Source: Muraenolepis orangiensis (Eukaryota > Chordata > Actinopteri > Gadiformes > Muraenolepididae). Taken from it: a DNA stretch of 64,000 bases. The translations under genes were made by a program, and so were the position numbers. The first letter of the stretch is position 1; each line of letters begins with the position of its first letter. The stretch spans positions 9,529,072 to 9,593,071 of the forward strand of contig CM051000.1 of NCBI GenBank assembly GCA_027704905.1. The letters are read 5' to 3'. The notes beneath the pieces were generated by a model. That model searched no databases and was not told where the DNA came from. It was given only the letters and a program-made list of their open reading frames with translations. Positions 35,431-45,809 of the stretch are shown piece by piece.

Positions 35431-35871
35431 TGTCACGGTTACGATGGTTGGCAGGGGGCGTGGCCAAGCCGCGCGCGCTGGCGGCGCACACACACACCTG
35501 TCAACAATTGCCGTGGCTGATTAGTAATCACCTCACCTGGGGTTATATATACCCTGGCGTCCTGTTACCCTGTTGTTAGGTCGTACGTCGTACGTTATGG
35601 TTGCTACTTTGTACGTTGGTACATTCTGGACGGAATCGCCACGCTGATGTTCCGTAAATCCAGATTCATTGCCTATCCCGCGTCACTCGCCTGTCTCATG
35701 TTACTCTCCAGTCTATACGAGCTCCCCGGTAATTATAATTACCTGTCCAGTACCTGTTGCTACTCCGACCTCCCGGTATCTAGACTTCTCGCTCGTAGCT
35801 TGTTAGCTGACGGCTAAGGGCAATAAACTTGTGTTCACTATACTCTGTGTCCTTCGGCTCATTTCGCTACA
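35431..35871 (+). mobile_element. Complete LTR, 441 bp
   Basis: Starts TGTCACGG and ends GCTACA, fitting TG...CA. Contains TATATATACCC (TATA-like) and CAATAAACTT near 35821 (polyadenylation signal). It is preceded by a polypurine tract and followed by a primer-binding site. It therefore acts as 3' LTR for the internal region at left and 5' LTR for the gag at right. It holds one copy of the 68-bp unit that is amplified at 36396-36840. Confidence 0.85.
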
Positions 35872-35872
35872 T

Positions 35873-35887
35873 TGGTGTCAGAAGTGA
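35873..35887 (+). promoter_or_regulatory. Primer-binding site, tRNA-Leu type
   Basis: TGGTGTCAGAAGTGA starts one base after the LTR. The first 14 bases are the complement of the 3' end of a vertebrate leucine tRNA (ending in ACTTCTGACACCA), a known primer for vertebrate gypsy-type elements. The match is from memory of tRNA ends. Confidence 0.7.
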
Positions 35888-36395
35888 CTAAGGACATACG
35901 CTACGATCCTGGAGTAATGGAACCGAAGAGGAGTTTTGAGTACCCCAGAGAGGGGAGAGTGAAGAGCGAGGAGAGTGACGACGAGCGTGACAGCGTGTGC
36001 GGCTGGTTGGCGGATGTGGACGAGGAGACGGAGAGAGTGCCGCGAGAGGCAAGTCATCGTCTCAGAAGAGTGACAGGAGAGAGGGCCAAGGACGGAGTCA
36101 GGACCCCTCCAGCGGCGGCTCGCGATGTTCCTTTTTCCCCCAGAAGGGACCTGCCGGGCGAGGCATGGAGGCCGTCACCGTCCCGCTACCGGGGCGCCAC
36201 TGAAGGCTCTGAAGTACACAGGCAGCTCGGATTGGGAGGCTTTCCATGCTCAACTCGATCTGTTGGTCAAAGCAGCGGAGTGGTCGAGGGAGACCAGGGC
36301 ATTGAAGCTGGCCCTGTGCCTTACCGACGATGCTCGGTCCTGTCTGCTGCTGCTCAACCCAGAGGACAGATAAGACTATGATGCCCTGGCGAGGG
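35888..36395 (+). pseudogene. Truncated gag of the LTR element
   Basis: After the primer-binding site, a frame beginning near MEPKRSFEYPREGRVKSEES gives a charged N-terminus. A frameshift near 36150 leads to a Gag capsid start in another frame: LKYTGSSDWEAFHAQLDLLV then LALCLTDDARSCLLLL. A stop follows NPEDR, and the sequence breaks at about 36395 into an LTR in the opposite orientation. Confidence 0.7.
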
Positions 36396-36840
36396 GTCTG
36401 GATACCGGGAGGTTGAGTAGCGGAGTACCGACAGGTAGTAGACAGGCGCGTGGTCCGGGACAGGCGAGGAGTCTGGATATCGGGAGGTCGATCCGCGGAG
36501 TACCGGCAGGTAGTAGACCCGCAAGTAGTCCGGGACGGGAGAGGAGTCTGGATACCGGGAGGTCAAAGTTGCGACAGGTACTAGACAGGTGAGTAGTCCG
36601 GGACGGGCGAGGGGTCTGGATACCGGGAGGTCGAAGTAGCGACAGGTATTAAACCGACGAGTAGTCCGGGACGGGAGAGGAGTCTGGATACCGGGAGGTC
36701 GAAGTAGCGACAGGTATTAGACCGACGAGTAGTCCGGGATGGGAGAGGAGTCTGGATACCGGGAGGTCGAAGTAGCGACAGGTATTAGACCGGCGAGTGA
36801 CGTGGGACAGGCGATGAATCTGGGTACCGGGAACCGGTAT
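36396..36840 (-). repeat. 68-bp minisatellite inside the LTR
   Basis: The motif TCTGGATACCGGGAGGT recurs with starts near 36398, 36471, 36547, 36615, 36683 and 36751, and a diverged copy near 36818. The spacing of the regular part is 68 bp. Related units occur near 5726-5860. The complete LTR at 35431 has a single unit. Confidence 0.9.
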
Positions 36841-37030
36841 CGGCGTAACGATTCTGTCCAGAATGTACAAAGTACAAAGTAGTAAGTACAACGTTCGACC
36901 TAGCCCCGAAGTGACGGGAAGGCAGGGTATATGTACCCCCACAGGTGACGTAATTATGTCAATGTGTGTGTGCGCCGCCAAAGCCCGCAGCTTGGCCACG
37001 CCACGCTTGTCAACCACCGTAACCATGACA
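36396..37030 (-). mobile_element. LTR of the same family, minus strand, with expanded minisatellite
   Basis: Its LTR start (TGTCATGGTTACGG in reverse) is at 37030, next to the reverse polypurine tract 37031-37044. It contains the same TATA-like and CGTTCGACCTAGCCC segments as the other LTRs. The distal half is replaced by the tandem array. Confidence 0.8.
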
Positions 37031-38590
37031 GTACCCCCCCTCAATGGGCGCCAGGCCCGGCTTGTAGGGGTGTTCCCGGTGGCAGACATCAGACTTTCAG
37101 TTAAACTCAGAGTCCTGCCATCTGCAGAAGTTGAAGAAGCAGTTGTTGGTTGTGTCAGTGAGGGAAATGATGAGGAGTACAGGGGCGTCGTGGACTCCTT
37201 CGTTGAGTGGTGTGAGCTGAACCACATACACAACCAGCTCAACACAGACAAGACGAAGGAGATGGTGGTGGACTTCCGCAGGAGGAAATCTACCCCCACA
37301 CCCATTTCCATCAAGGGTGTGTCCGCAGAAGTTGTTCAGGAATATAAAAACCTGGGAGTTCACCTGGACAACAAACTGGTCTGGGCCAAGAACTCTGAGG
37401 TGTACAAGAAGGGCCTGAGCCGTCTCTACTTCCTGCGGAGGCTCCTGTCCTTCAACGTTTGTAACACAATGCTGAAGATGTTCTACCAGTCGGTGGTAGC
37501 CAGTGCCATCTTCTCCGGTGTCGTGTGCTGGGGAAGCAGGTTGAGGTCAGCAGACGCCAACAAGATCAGCAGGATCGTCAGGAAGGTTGGCACTGTCCTG
37601 GGGGTCCAGCTGGACTCCTTGTTGGTGGTGTCTGAGAGGAGGATGCTGCGCAAGCTGCGTAGTATCCTTGAAAACAACTCTCACCCTCTCCATCAGGTGC
37701 TGACCTCAGAAGCACTTTCAGCAACAGACTCATTCCACCCAGGTGTACCACAGATTGCCACAGGAAGTCCTTTCTTCCTGTGGCCATCAGACTCTTTAAT
37801 TCATCTACCTCGGGTCGTGAGAGGGACAGTGGAGACTCAGTGACCTGAGGTCGTCGCTCTGTGTTATTATTTTTTGGTCTGTAAATCCTTTCACTGTAAT
37901 TTTGCACTGTAAATTCAATTTCACTTTTCACTTTTCACATGTCACTTTTTCAGTACTCATCTGAATAATTTATTAGTATTTTATTACTGCCAATTGCACT
38001 ATACGTATTGTTATATATTGTATATACCTACGTATTACTGTAATAATACTGTAAATTGTGCAATTCATGTGTCTATACACTTAGATTCATTTAGATTTAA
38101 TTTAGTTATATTTTGTTTATACTAGTTTAGTTTACTTTAGTTTGTTGTTATTTAGGTATTAGTATATTTTGTGTGCATTTATTCTCCCTGTTTCAACTGT
38201 TGCACCTTAATTTCCCTCGGGATAAATAAAGTCTCTTGAATCTTGAATCAGACACGGATAAGGAACGGGTCCAGACTGTAATGGCGCGGGAGCCAACCCC
38301 GCTCCTCTGGGCCGTATGCCTCCCAGTCGATGATCCGGGGGGTGGAGGAGATTCGGTGGACGGGCGGGGCCCGGGAAGAGAGCCACCCCTTCTGCCCAGG
38401 TCGGTAGGAGTCTTCGAGGATGGCGGCCGCATGATAGTACCCTTCCATGTTCTCCCTAACTCTGGAACCTCCTCTGGGGGTCTCCTCTGGGGCCTCCCCT
38501 GTGGGTCTCCTCTGGGGCTCTCCTCTGGGGGTCTCCTCTGGGGGCCTCCTCTGGGGGTCTCCTCCTCTATAGGCAGAGACTGAAGCAGCA
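37031..38590 (-). mobile_element. Internal accessory region of the minus LTR element, split by a LINE
   Basis: 37031-37095 (polypurine tract and GGTGTTCCCGGTGGCAGAC) and 38249-38590 (AAGGAACGGGTCCAGACTG onwards, then reversed CCCAGAGG repeats) are contiguous in the homologous copies at 6189-6440 and 34905-35420. They are separated here by a LINE with CAGACA at both junctions. Confidence 0.75.
37096..38248 (+). mobile_element. 5'-truncated Rex1/L2-group LINE inserted in the LTR element
   Basis: The frame 36863-37843, open from within the host, carries the RT C-terminal half: NTDKTKEMVVDFRRRK, YKNLGVHLDNKL, then SRLYFLRRLLSFNVCNTMLK. The catalytic motifs are upstream and absent. The frame decays near 37740. 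The 3' end is AATAAAGTCTCTTGAATCTT then GAATC. CAGACA occurs at both edges (about 37082-37087 and 38249-38254) as a likely target-site duplication. Confidence 0.75.
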
Positions 38591-38591
38591 A

Positions 38592-39232
38592 CCGATCGCT
38601 GTGAGGGAGGTCCAATGCTGGTCGGACCAATCGGACTCTATGCTGCAGGATTGCTTTGATCGCGCTGACTGGCACATGTTCCGCGTTGCCTCGGACAATA
38701 ACATCAACGAGTACGCGACGTCGGTCACCGGGTTCATCAAGAAGTGCATAGATGACGTTGTTCCGACCATGTCGGTTCAGATATATCCCAACCAGAAACC
38801 GTGGATTAACGGCGATATTCGTGCTGCCCTACACACACGTAATGCCGCATTTGGCTCCGGGAATATAGGGATATGCGCAGATACGAGAGCCTGTTACGAC
38901 CGCCGCAAGACCATCGGCAATGCCAAGCGGGAGTATAAGGACAGAGTGGAGGAGAAATTCGCGAGGGGTATGTGGCAGGGGCTACAGACGATAACGAACT
39001 TCAGAGGGAGAACCAGTTGTGGAGAACTCCTCTACCTCCCTCCCAGGAGAGCTAAATACTTTTTTTGCTCGGTTTGACGTGAACGGCAGCCCGCCGAAGC
39101 CAGCGCCGCCTGAGGAGACCAGCCTGCTGAACATCTCGGAGGCGGATGTGCGCCACACCTTCAAGCGGCTGAACATCCGTAAGGTGGCAGGCCCCGACGA
39201 CATCCCGGGCCGCGTCGCGTCGTGTTGACGCT
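38592..39232 (+). mobile_element. LINE ORF2 fragment, endonuclease-RT linker
   Basis: The frame 38601-38990 reads QDCFDRADWHMFRVASDNN, then SVQIYPNQKPWINGDIRAAL. The frame 39019-39228 reads LPGELNTFFARFDVNGS then LNIRKVAGPDDIPGRV. These are the segments just before RT in L2/Rex1-group LINEs. A frameshift lies near 39000. RT and the 3' end are missing, so this is a different fragment from 37096-38248. Confidence 0.75.
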
Positions 39233-39239
39233 TGTCCTT

Positions 39240-40700
39240 GAAGCAATCTCAAAGAAGTGGATTATAAGTGAAATGGAGGGATCCTCTCCTTGAGCCCTAC
39301 ACCAGCCAGAGCTCGTCATCGATGGCAAGGTGTCCTCACCAAAAAACTCTGATGAGGGGCTCACCACAAGAGATTCTACGACGAGAGGCTGCTCCACATT
39401 GTGGTCATGTTCTCCTTGAAATGTCACATGATGACGTTGACAGACAGCTGAAAGAACTTCATGACAGATTTCATTTTCCACATCCATGTCACACATCATG
39501 TCATCAATTCTCTCTTTTTCCTTGATGAAGGCTTCATCCTCACAAGGTAGGTCTTGAGGACGTCGGGATAACCCGTCTGCCTCAACATTGGCCTTCCTGC
39601 TCTGTACTTGATGGCAAACTGGTAAGTAGACAGAGCAGCTAACCAGCGATGTCCTGCAGCATCTAGCTTGGCTGATGAGTGGAATTGTCTGAGCACTGAG
39701 AGTGCAGCTCCCAACCCATCATGGCATGCATCGGTATGCAAGACGTATGGTAGATGTGGGTCTGCAAAGGCAAGGATGGTTGCAGATTTCAACTTGACGA
39801 TTAGAGTCTTGCAGTTTCACATTCTTCAGTCCACTCTTGTCCAAAAGGTAAGTTGGGACTCACAGGAGATCTGGAGTGGTCTCTCTTGTACACCTTACCC
39901 CTTTTCTTTGGTGGGCAGAAGCCTGCTGTCAGGTTGTCAAGAGGTTTGGCGACCTGAGAGTATCCCTCCAAGCCTAGGAAACATTTAAACTCTTTCCTGT
40001 TCGCAGGACGTCTTTCAGAGCCGATATTTTCCCAGGGTCAGTGTGAACTCCTTGAGCATCCACCATATGACCAAGGTATTTCACCGAGGTCTTAAAGAAA
40101 TCACATTTTTCTGGGGACAACTTAAAGCCATAGTCTTTCAGACGTGTCAACACTTTCATGAGCCTTGCTTCATGTTCTTCCAACGTGTCTGACAACACTA
40201 TTAAGTCATCAAGGAACACAAGTACTTCATTAAAGTGAAGGTCACCAACACACTTCTCCATGAGGCGTTGAAAGGTGCTTGGAGCGTTTGTTACACCCTG
40301 TGGCATGCGATTGAATTCATAAAAGCCTAGGGGACACACAAAAGCAGTTTTTGGCTTAACCTCCTCAGCCATCTCAACCTGATAATAGCCAGATTTCAAA
40401 TCCATGACAGAACACAATTTTGCACCGCTGAGGGCTGCAAATGTTTCCTCAATGTTTGGAAGGGCATTGGCATCTCTGATGGTTCCTGCATTTAACTTCC
40501 TGCAGTCGATGCATAGCCTGATGGTGCCACTCTTTTTTCATACCAAAACGATTGGTGAAGCAAAGGGGCTTTCTGATTCTTTGATGACTCCTGCATCAAG
40601 CAACTCTTTGAGATGTTGCTTGACTGCTTCTCTGTCACAAGGATGAATAGGTCTTGACCTCTCCTTAAAAGGTGTCTCATCCTGTTGCCTGATGTGATGT
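39240..40700 (-). pseudogene. gypsy-type pol of the PNMA-like element
   Basis: From high to low coordinates: the RT start (PIHPCDREAVKQHLKELLD in broken frames near 40650-40560), the RT core at 40417-39974 (MDLKSGYYQVEMAEEVKPKT, MPQGVTNAPSTFQRLMEKC, and FLDD as the catalytic box), then RNase H (LAFADPHLPYVLHTDACHDG near 39780). A linker to integrase follows (LPSMTSSGWCRAQGEDPS near 39300). Several frameshifts, a deletion inside RNase H and no integrase core. Confidence 0.8.
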
Positions 40701-41433
40701 CAGGTCACATCACAGGTCATCTAAAGCAAAGACTTCGGGAATGAACTCTAGCGTTGCTGTAATGCGCCGCTTCCATTCTTCAGGGATTGGTGAATCATCA
40801 CGAAGTTGAGGTCGTCACCGTCAGGCTTGTCTTCACAAGAGGTATGTTGTTCAGACCCAAGGGGAGTGATGTGTTGGGCTGCACATATTTGAGCAACGAT
40901 ACACCTTGGCTGCAAAGTGACACTGTGTCCACTAGCAAGACAACAGGAATCTTACTAATCGTTTGTAAAGTCTGAAGAGAACATTAGTACCAACTAGCAG
41001 AGAGGTTCTGCTGTTAAAGTGACAATCTGGGACAACTAGTGCTAATGCAACTAGTTATTCTTCCTTACCAGTGATTGTTTGGGGGAAAGTAGCCACGATA
41101 GAGAACATTCTGTCCACCAGCTCCTTCAATTTCAAGAAGAGCATGAATTGGCTGGATGGGAAGGTGAGATAGATGTTCTTTACTGAGACTCAGAAATTGT
41201 TGTGACTTGTGAGCCTGTGTCCATGATTGAATTACACAATAGATCATCAAGGTAGACTGAGGCTGTACAATGGGGGCCTATAAGTCCTTGGGGTATGGGT
41301 TGCTCAGTGTGATTGCCAGTCTCCATTGACTATGTCATAACTCTTCCTAGTGCTCCAGCACTTTGAACTTGTATGTTGGGACTGATATTTTGTGCGGATT
41401 AAGCTCCTGGATGTCCCATAGCAGAAGCTGCAA
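40701..41433 (-). other. Spacer between gag and RT of the PNMA-like element
   Basis: The protease would lie here, but no DTG/DSG context could be read in a sustained frame. The frames are broken by many stops. Decayed protease and pol N-terminus are the likely content. Confidence 0.4.
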
Positions 41434-43137
41434 CTAGTTTAAAGCAAAGGGTGAAACAGCCTGCTGAGCTTCAAACCTCTCCCGTCTCTCCCTGAGCTCT
41501 GCATTTTTATGACGAAGTGCTGGCTGGTTTGAGCAGTGAACAGCAATATGATCATCTTCTCCACACTTGAAGCAGAACCACGCCCTTGGCATTCCGGGGA
41601 CTTTGAGAGGTTTCCTCATGCTATTGCTGCCAATAGCAAAGCAGTCGTTCCTTTGCATTTCAGTCTTGTCTGAGGTCTTTTGACTATGTGTTAGCTGTTG
41701 AACTTGTGTGGTTAACTCAGCTAACTTGGCTTCAAACTTTTTTTAGAGCTGGGGAAGGCTCACTATCATGAGTGGGGCTCTTTGGCTTTTGGCGCAACCT
41801 TCCCACTTGTTTACTTAGCTCATCCAGGGTATTTTCAAGCTTTGAGGTCTCACTCTGTTCCATGTTTGATGATGAGACAGCCTCTTGATGGTAGTAGGGC
41901 ATATCAAAGACAGAATGAACATGTGCGATAGCTCTTGAAAAGCCCAAGTGTTTTTTCATCCTGTCCAGCTTTGCTGATCGACGATCTTCCTCAGTCCTCA
42001 ACATGAGAAGGAGTTCAGGAAATGATGGTGGATTGCCCTTCTTGTACTCTAACTGGAGGCCTATGATGATGCTCTGATCCCAACAGCCCCTGCAGAACAG
42101 TCTGAGTAACTGGTCGTCTACATTTCCGGGTGAGGCTCCTCCTCTAGAAATTGCTCTCATGAGGAGGGTGTGAAGAATGTTGATGGCTTTTCTCCACTGT
42201 TTTGGTTGGAGCTCAGAAATTATGCAAATAATTATTCTCTATCCTCCACAACGCCAAAAGCAGAATCAAGCTGAGTGACATAAGCACTTGGAGGAGATGA
42301 GATGCCAAGATGCTTCACAACATTAGCTGCTGGGCCAAGTAAGCTTTCAATGATTTTCCTTACCTTAAGAGTGTCATTCAAGAAAGGATCACTGAGAAGG
42401 AGATCAACTTGGGTACGCCAGGTGTCATAGTCAACCTCACCATTGGGCCTTGGCATCCGGCACGAGAAGGTGCGCAACCTGAAATGTGTGGATGATGAAG
42501 TGGTTGACTTATTTCTGATGACATGTTCCACGATGACTTTTTGGAGCTGCGGTGGGTTAAAGACATCTTCATTTAGGTGACCAGAGCTCATTGGTCCATT
42601 AGCAGATGAGCTGTCGACATTTCTGGGTTCAGCAGGTCCACTTTGGTCTGTTCTGCTTTTATGATTGGAAGAGTCAGTACTCTGAGTTGGACGTAGCTGC
42701 ATGTCACTGGTTTGTGAATGGGGTGTAGCGTCTTGGCTCTTTTGCAACTTATCTTGAAGTGCGCTCAAGCAGCTCTCCTTGCTACTACCTGCAACCGCAC
42801 TTAACTCAGCTAGGTATCTATGGGTCATCTCCCTGCCTATCTCTTCCTGGCAGAGTTCTCTGATGGTTTTCACACACCACACTACTTCAGGGTCATTAGG
42901 GCTCGGCATGTTGCCTAAGGGAATGGGGTCAATTCTTGTAATGGACCTGTCACATTCATATTCTAGCAGGACCCTACCAGCTGTCTGTCCTAGCTCATTA
43001 GGAATCCTGACTATCTTGGAAATGTTACCATTTATGTTAAACACAGTGGCTATTTCCTCATATGTGCATTCCCTTGCAATACCTGTTATATACCGGGAAC
43101 TCTGACCATCAATATCAAACTGGTTACAAACATCCAT
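41434..43137 (-). pseudogene. PNMA-like Gag of a Ty3/gypsy element
   Basis: Three minus frames follow each other: 43137-42232 (301 aa), 42160-41732 (142 aa) and 41658-41434 (74 aa). The N-terminus (YITGIARECTYEEIATVF, then VLLEYECDRSITRIDPIPLG) resembles the RRM-like N-terminal domain of vertebrate PNMA proteins. The capsid part (RTFSCRMPRPNGEVDYDTWR, then KIIESLLGPAANVVKHLGI) resembles the PNMA capsid. The last frame has a zinc knuckle CFKCGEDDHIAVHC (CX2CX4HX4C). PNMA genes are known to derive from gypsy-type retrotransposons; here the related Gag is still joined to pol. Frameshifts near 42200 and 41700 make it non-functional as it stands. Confidence 0.7.
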
Positions 43138-43229
43138 GTCAAATTTTCAGTTGAAATACTGAGTGTGTATTGTGGGCTGGAAGATCAAGTTGCTACAATA
43201 AACCAATCTCCTGGCTAGCTCACCACTTT

Positions 43230-43672
43230 TGTAACCCTTTCCAATGTTCACTAAGGAGATTGGTAAAGATTGGAGATTGGAGTAAAGGCTTCCAGCCAGC
43301 ACAATTAAATACAGGACAACAACTTAGGAAAATAGGAAATTATTGTATTCAAATAAAAAACATAAATATGTACAATTGAAATCAAAGGTATCCAACAATG
43401 GACCAAATGTCTTTAACAATGAATAAATTAAATACTAGTGTCTTGGGCCCAAGGGAAGAACAAAAAACCACGATCTCAAAAGATAGTCCAGCGTCCTTAA
43501 GCTGTCCCTAACGCCCTGTGGTAGGGCCCAACATCCAATAAACAGGATCCAGAGAACAGGACAATTCCACTGCAGGGATGGCGCATGATGATGATGATGA
43601 TGATGGTGGAAGATGAGCTACACTCCAGGATAGCAGGCAGAATTGTCCATCGTAAAAAAAACCAGGGTGTCA
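43230..43672 (-). mobile_element. Putative 5' LTR of the PNMA-like gypsy element
   Basis: In minus orientation the segment begins TGACACCCTGG (43672) and ends GGGTTACA (43230), matching TG...CA, about 443 bp. It precedes the gag start at 43137 by roughly 90 bp. It includes a (GAT)n/(ATC)n microsatellite at 43587-43604. No second LTR was found near 39240, so the assignment rests on the ends and position. Confidence 0.5.
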
Positions 43673-43693
43673 GATCAACTTGCCTGTACAACT

Positions 43694-43736
43694 GCCTTGT
43701 CTGATGTCAACCTAACAGGTTGACATCAGACAAGGC
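43694..43736. repeat. 20-bp perfect hairpin at the inverted-repeat edge
   Basis: Arms 43694-43713 and 43717-43736 (GCCTTGTCTGATGTCAACCT and its reverse complement) are separated by AAC. The same 19-mer core appears once more, at about 51036-51054, the outer edge of the right arm. It therefore marks the ends of the large inverted repeat. Confidence 0.9.
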
Positions 43737-45086
43737 AAGTTGTTCCCCAAGAATGAAAATTTCTGATGGAAGTACGGAAGTCCCCACCATATGTTGATTG
43801 AAGAATAGTAGGTATTTCTCTGTAACACCTCCAAACCCCGACTCGGCATGGACTTCTCTCTGCAGGCCTTGCGAGACGTGTGGTCCCGGACCGCTCCCGG
43901 ACCGAGCGACCGAGCGCTCAACCTATTGATTGTTTATGTGTTTTTACGTGTTTATATTAAATACGATAGTAAGACTTATTTAGTTTTGGATGACCTTATT
44001 CTTCAACTGTTTTCAGTACTAGCCCACTGGACGTGTGCCGCAGAATTCCCACCACAATCTGTATTCCGTTCATGCTTTTTGGTAACCGCCTGCCTCTCCG
44101 GTTCTCAGACTGTGACAGGTACCATGTGTGCTCAATAATAAATCCATTTATTTTATTGATCATAAAACGTTTGTCTTGGTAACAATCTTAAGATAAGGTA
44201 TGTTGTGAGTTGATTTAAGTGTTATGAGATGATGATAATGTTATGATTCCAGCATCACACCACTCTCCTCTCCAGCCAAGGGCCTCTGTCTCCCTCTCTG
44301 CCACCTGGGGTTACTACACCCAGGAGAACACTCTGTCCCAGACCGTAGTCACGTCAGCGCAACTGTTCCCTATTCCCAATCAGGCTCCCTATTTATACCC
44401 CGCTCCCCTGTCGCATCTCCGGGATCCTGGTATTTCCTCAAAACCGTAATTTACACACACATAGTTGATTATTCACACCTCATGCAGTATATTCATGGAG
44501 CAATATCCAATAAGACGCCTACGGGTTATTAAACTCCTTTTGCCTCCGACTCTGTGTCTGTACTGCCCCGGGGTTCCACATGCAACAATCCGTGTGTGGC
44601 ATAACAGTTATGAGCTTATTAAGCAATATGGTTGAAGGAATATGATAATACTTTGCAAACTAAATACTGTGGTCACTACCAAACACTGGGTGTTTTGTAA
44701 AAAATAAAGTATACTCGTCAATTGCTTTTTATTTAAATATATTACTATAGTGAGGAAAAAAGTAAAAACATTACGAAGATAAACATTCCAAAACAGTCTG
44801 AAAATAATTTGATTCCATGAATATAAATAGATGGGGGAATTCACAATTATGTTTTTTGCTGTGTGATTAAATAGCTCACAAAGGCTAAGGATGGTCACAC
44901 AGCAATAATGCGGCCAGACAACAACATTTAAAAAAAGTTGAATGCTCGGAACCTGTTTTGAAAATAGATTTAGCCGTAGATTAACTGTAAAAATGCATCC
45001 TTGATTTGTTTTGTTTAACAACTTCCTTTTTGTTATCAGAAAAACCTGTTATTAACTTGGCACAGGACATAGGAAACAGAAACATA

Positions 45087-45140
45087 GTCCCTTATGGTAT
45101 GTGGTGGGGGGAGCATCTACTGATGCTGCAGGTATAAGAT
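45087..45140 (+). promoter_or_regulatory. Core promoter at the third ZP exon 1
   Basis: TATAAGAT at 45133-45140 is 53 bp before the ATG. The block ATAGTCCCTTATGGTATGTG then GTGGG, upstream, matches the promoter at 11084. The spacing to the ATG is nearly identical to the first gene (53 against 54 bp). Confidence 0.6.
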
Positions 45141-45185
45141 GCTCTTAGTGCTACCCTGGAGGAGTGAGGTTGAGTTCAAGGCACC

Positions 45186-45311
45186 ATGGCGTCCTACTTG
45201 ATGTTCTCAGTCCAGTTGCTCGTGCTGATCTCAGTTGCATCTGCATCACACTACCGTGCAGGTACGGTGAGATTCGTTGCCAGAGAAAGATCCCCGAATG
45301 GGTCCCTTACG
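45186..45311 (+). CDS. Isolated exon 1 of a third ZP-family paralogue
   Basis: 126 bp, the same length as exon 1 of the main gene. It encodes a signal peptide, MASYLMFSVQLLVLISVASA, followed by SHYRAGTVRFVARERSPNGS and LT, and ends in a GTAAG donor. The start context is gcaccATGg. About 500 bp of intron 1 follows before the gap; exon 2 would fall inside the gap if the intron is as long as in the main gene (670 bp). It is either the start of a gene whose rest is unassembled or a relic. Confidence 0.75.
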
Positions 45312-45809
45312 GTAAGAACTCAAGCAACTTATATAATAATTACATGAAAAGAGAAGCTAATCTATACATAAGGCCTTACTGACCCTTGGGATAACTTGGA
45401 ACTTTTGATCAGCTGCTGCAAAACGTTTATGTATGAGAAGCTTAAGTATTTATTTATATGTATTAATAGGTGATTTACAACATACTGACCCATCAGATAT
45501 AAATGGTACACTGATGTCATTACTACAAATGAACTAATTCTTTCCAACATCTGTTACATAATAAGTAATACATATGTAACCCATAGCAGCCACATCTGCT
45601 GTGGTGCTGCTGTTTTGGGTAATACAATAATCAGTAAAGCAGAGGGACCTACACAGATGGACTAGTAGCATATAGAGGATGTAGAGCTTTGACACTAAAT
45701 GATGGATTAACAACCAAAAAAGGTACTGCAAACAAATATGGGCAAACGCAGGAGTTTTCAGAGGTAGTCACTGGTTTTACATTGTTTTACATTTTATTAT
45801 TTTATTTTT

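Larger units (their letters stand above)
43717..45806. repeat. Left arm of a large inverted repeat
   Basis: Reverse-complement match to 47925-51054, once the LINE at 48908-50107 is removed. It is interrupted by a diverged stretch at about 43780-44060. It contains LTR-like sequence (44080-44110), CATCACACCACTCTCCTCTC (44252), and a ZP exon 1 with promoter. It ends next to the second gap. Confidence 0.9.

Noticed and set aside
35872..36381. 169-aa plus frame starting at the LTR/PBS junction taken as one protein
   Set aside because: The Gag-like sequence changes frame near 36150, and the second half in this frame is not protein-like; annotated as a broken gag instead.
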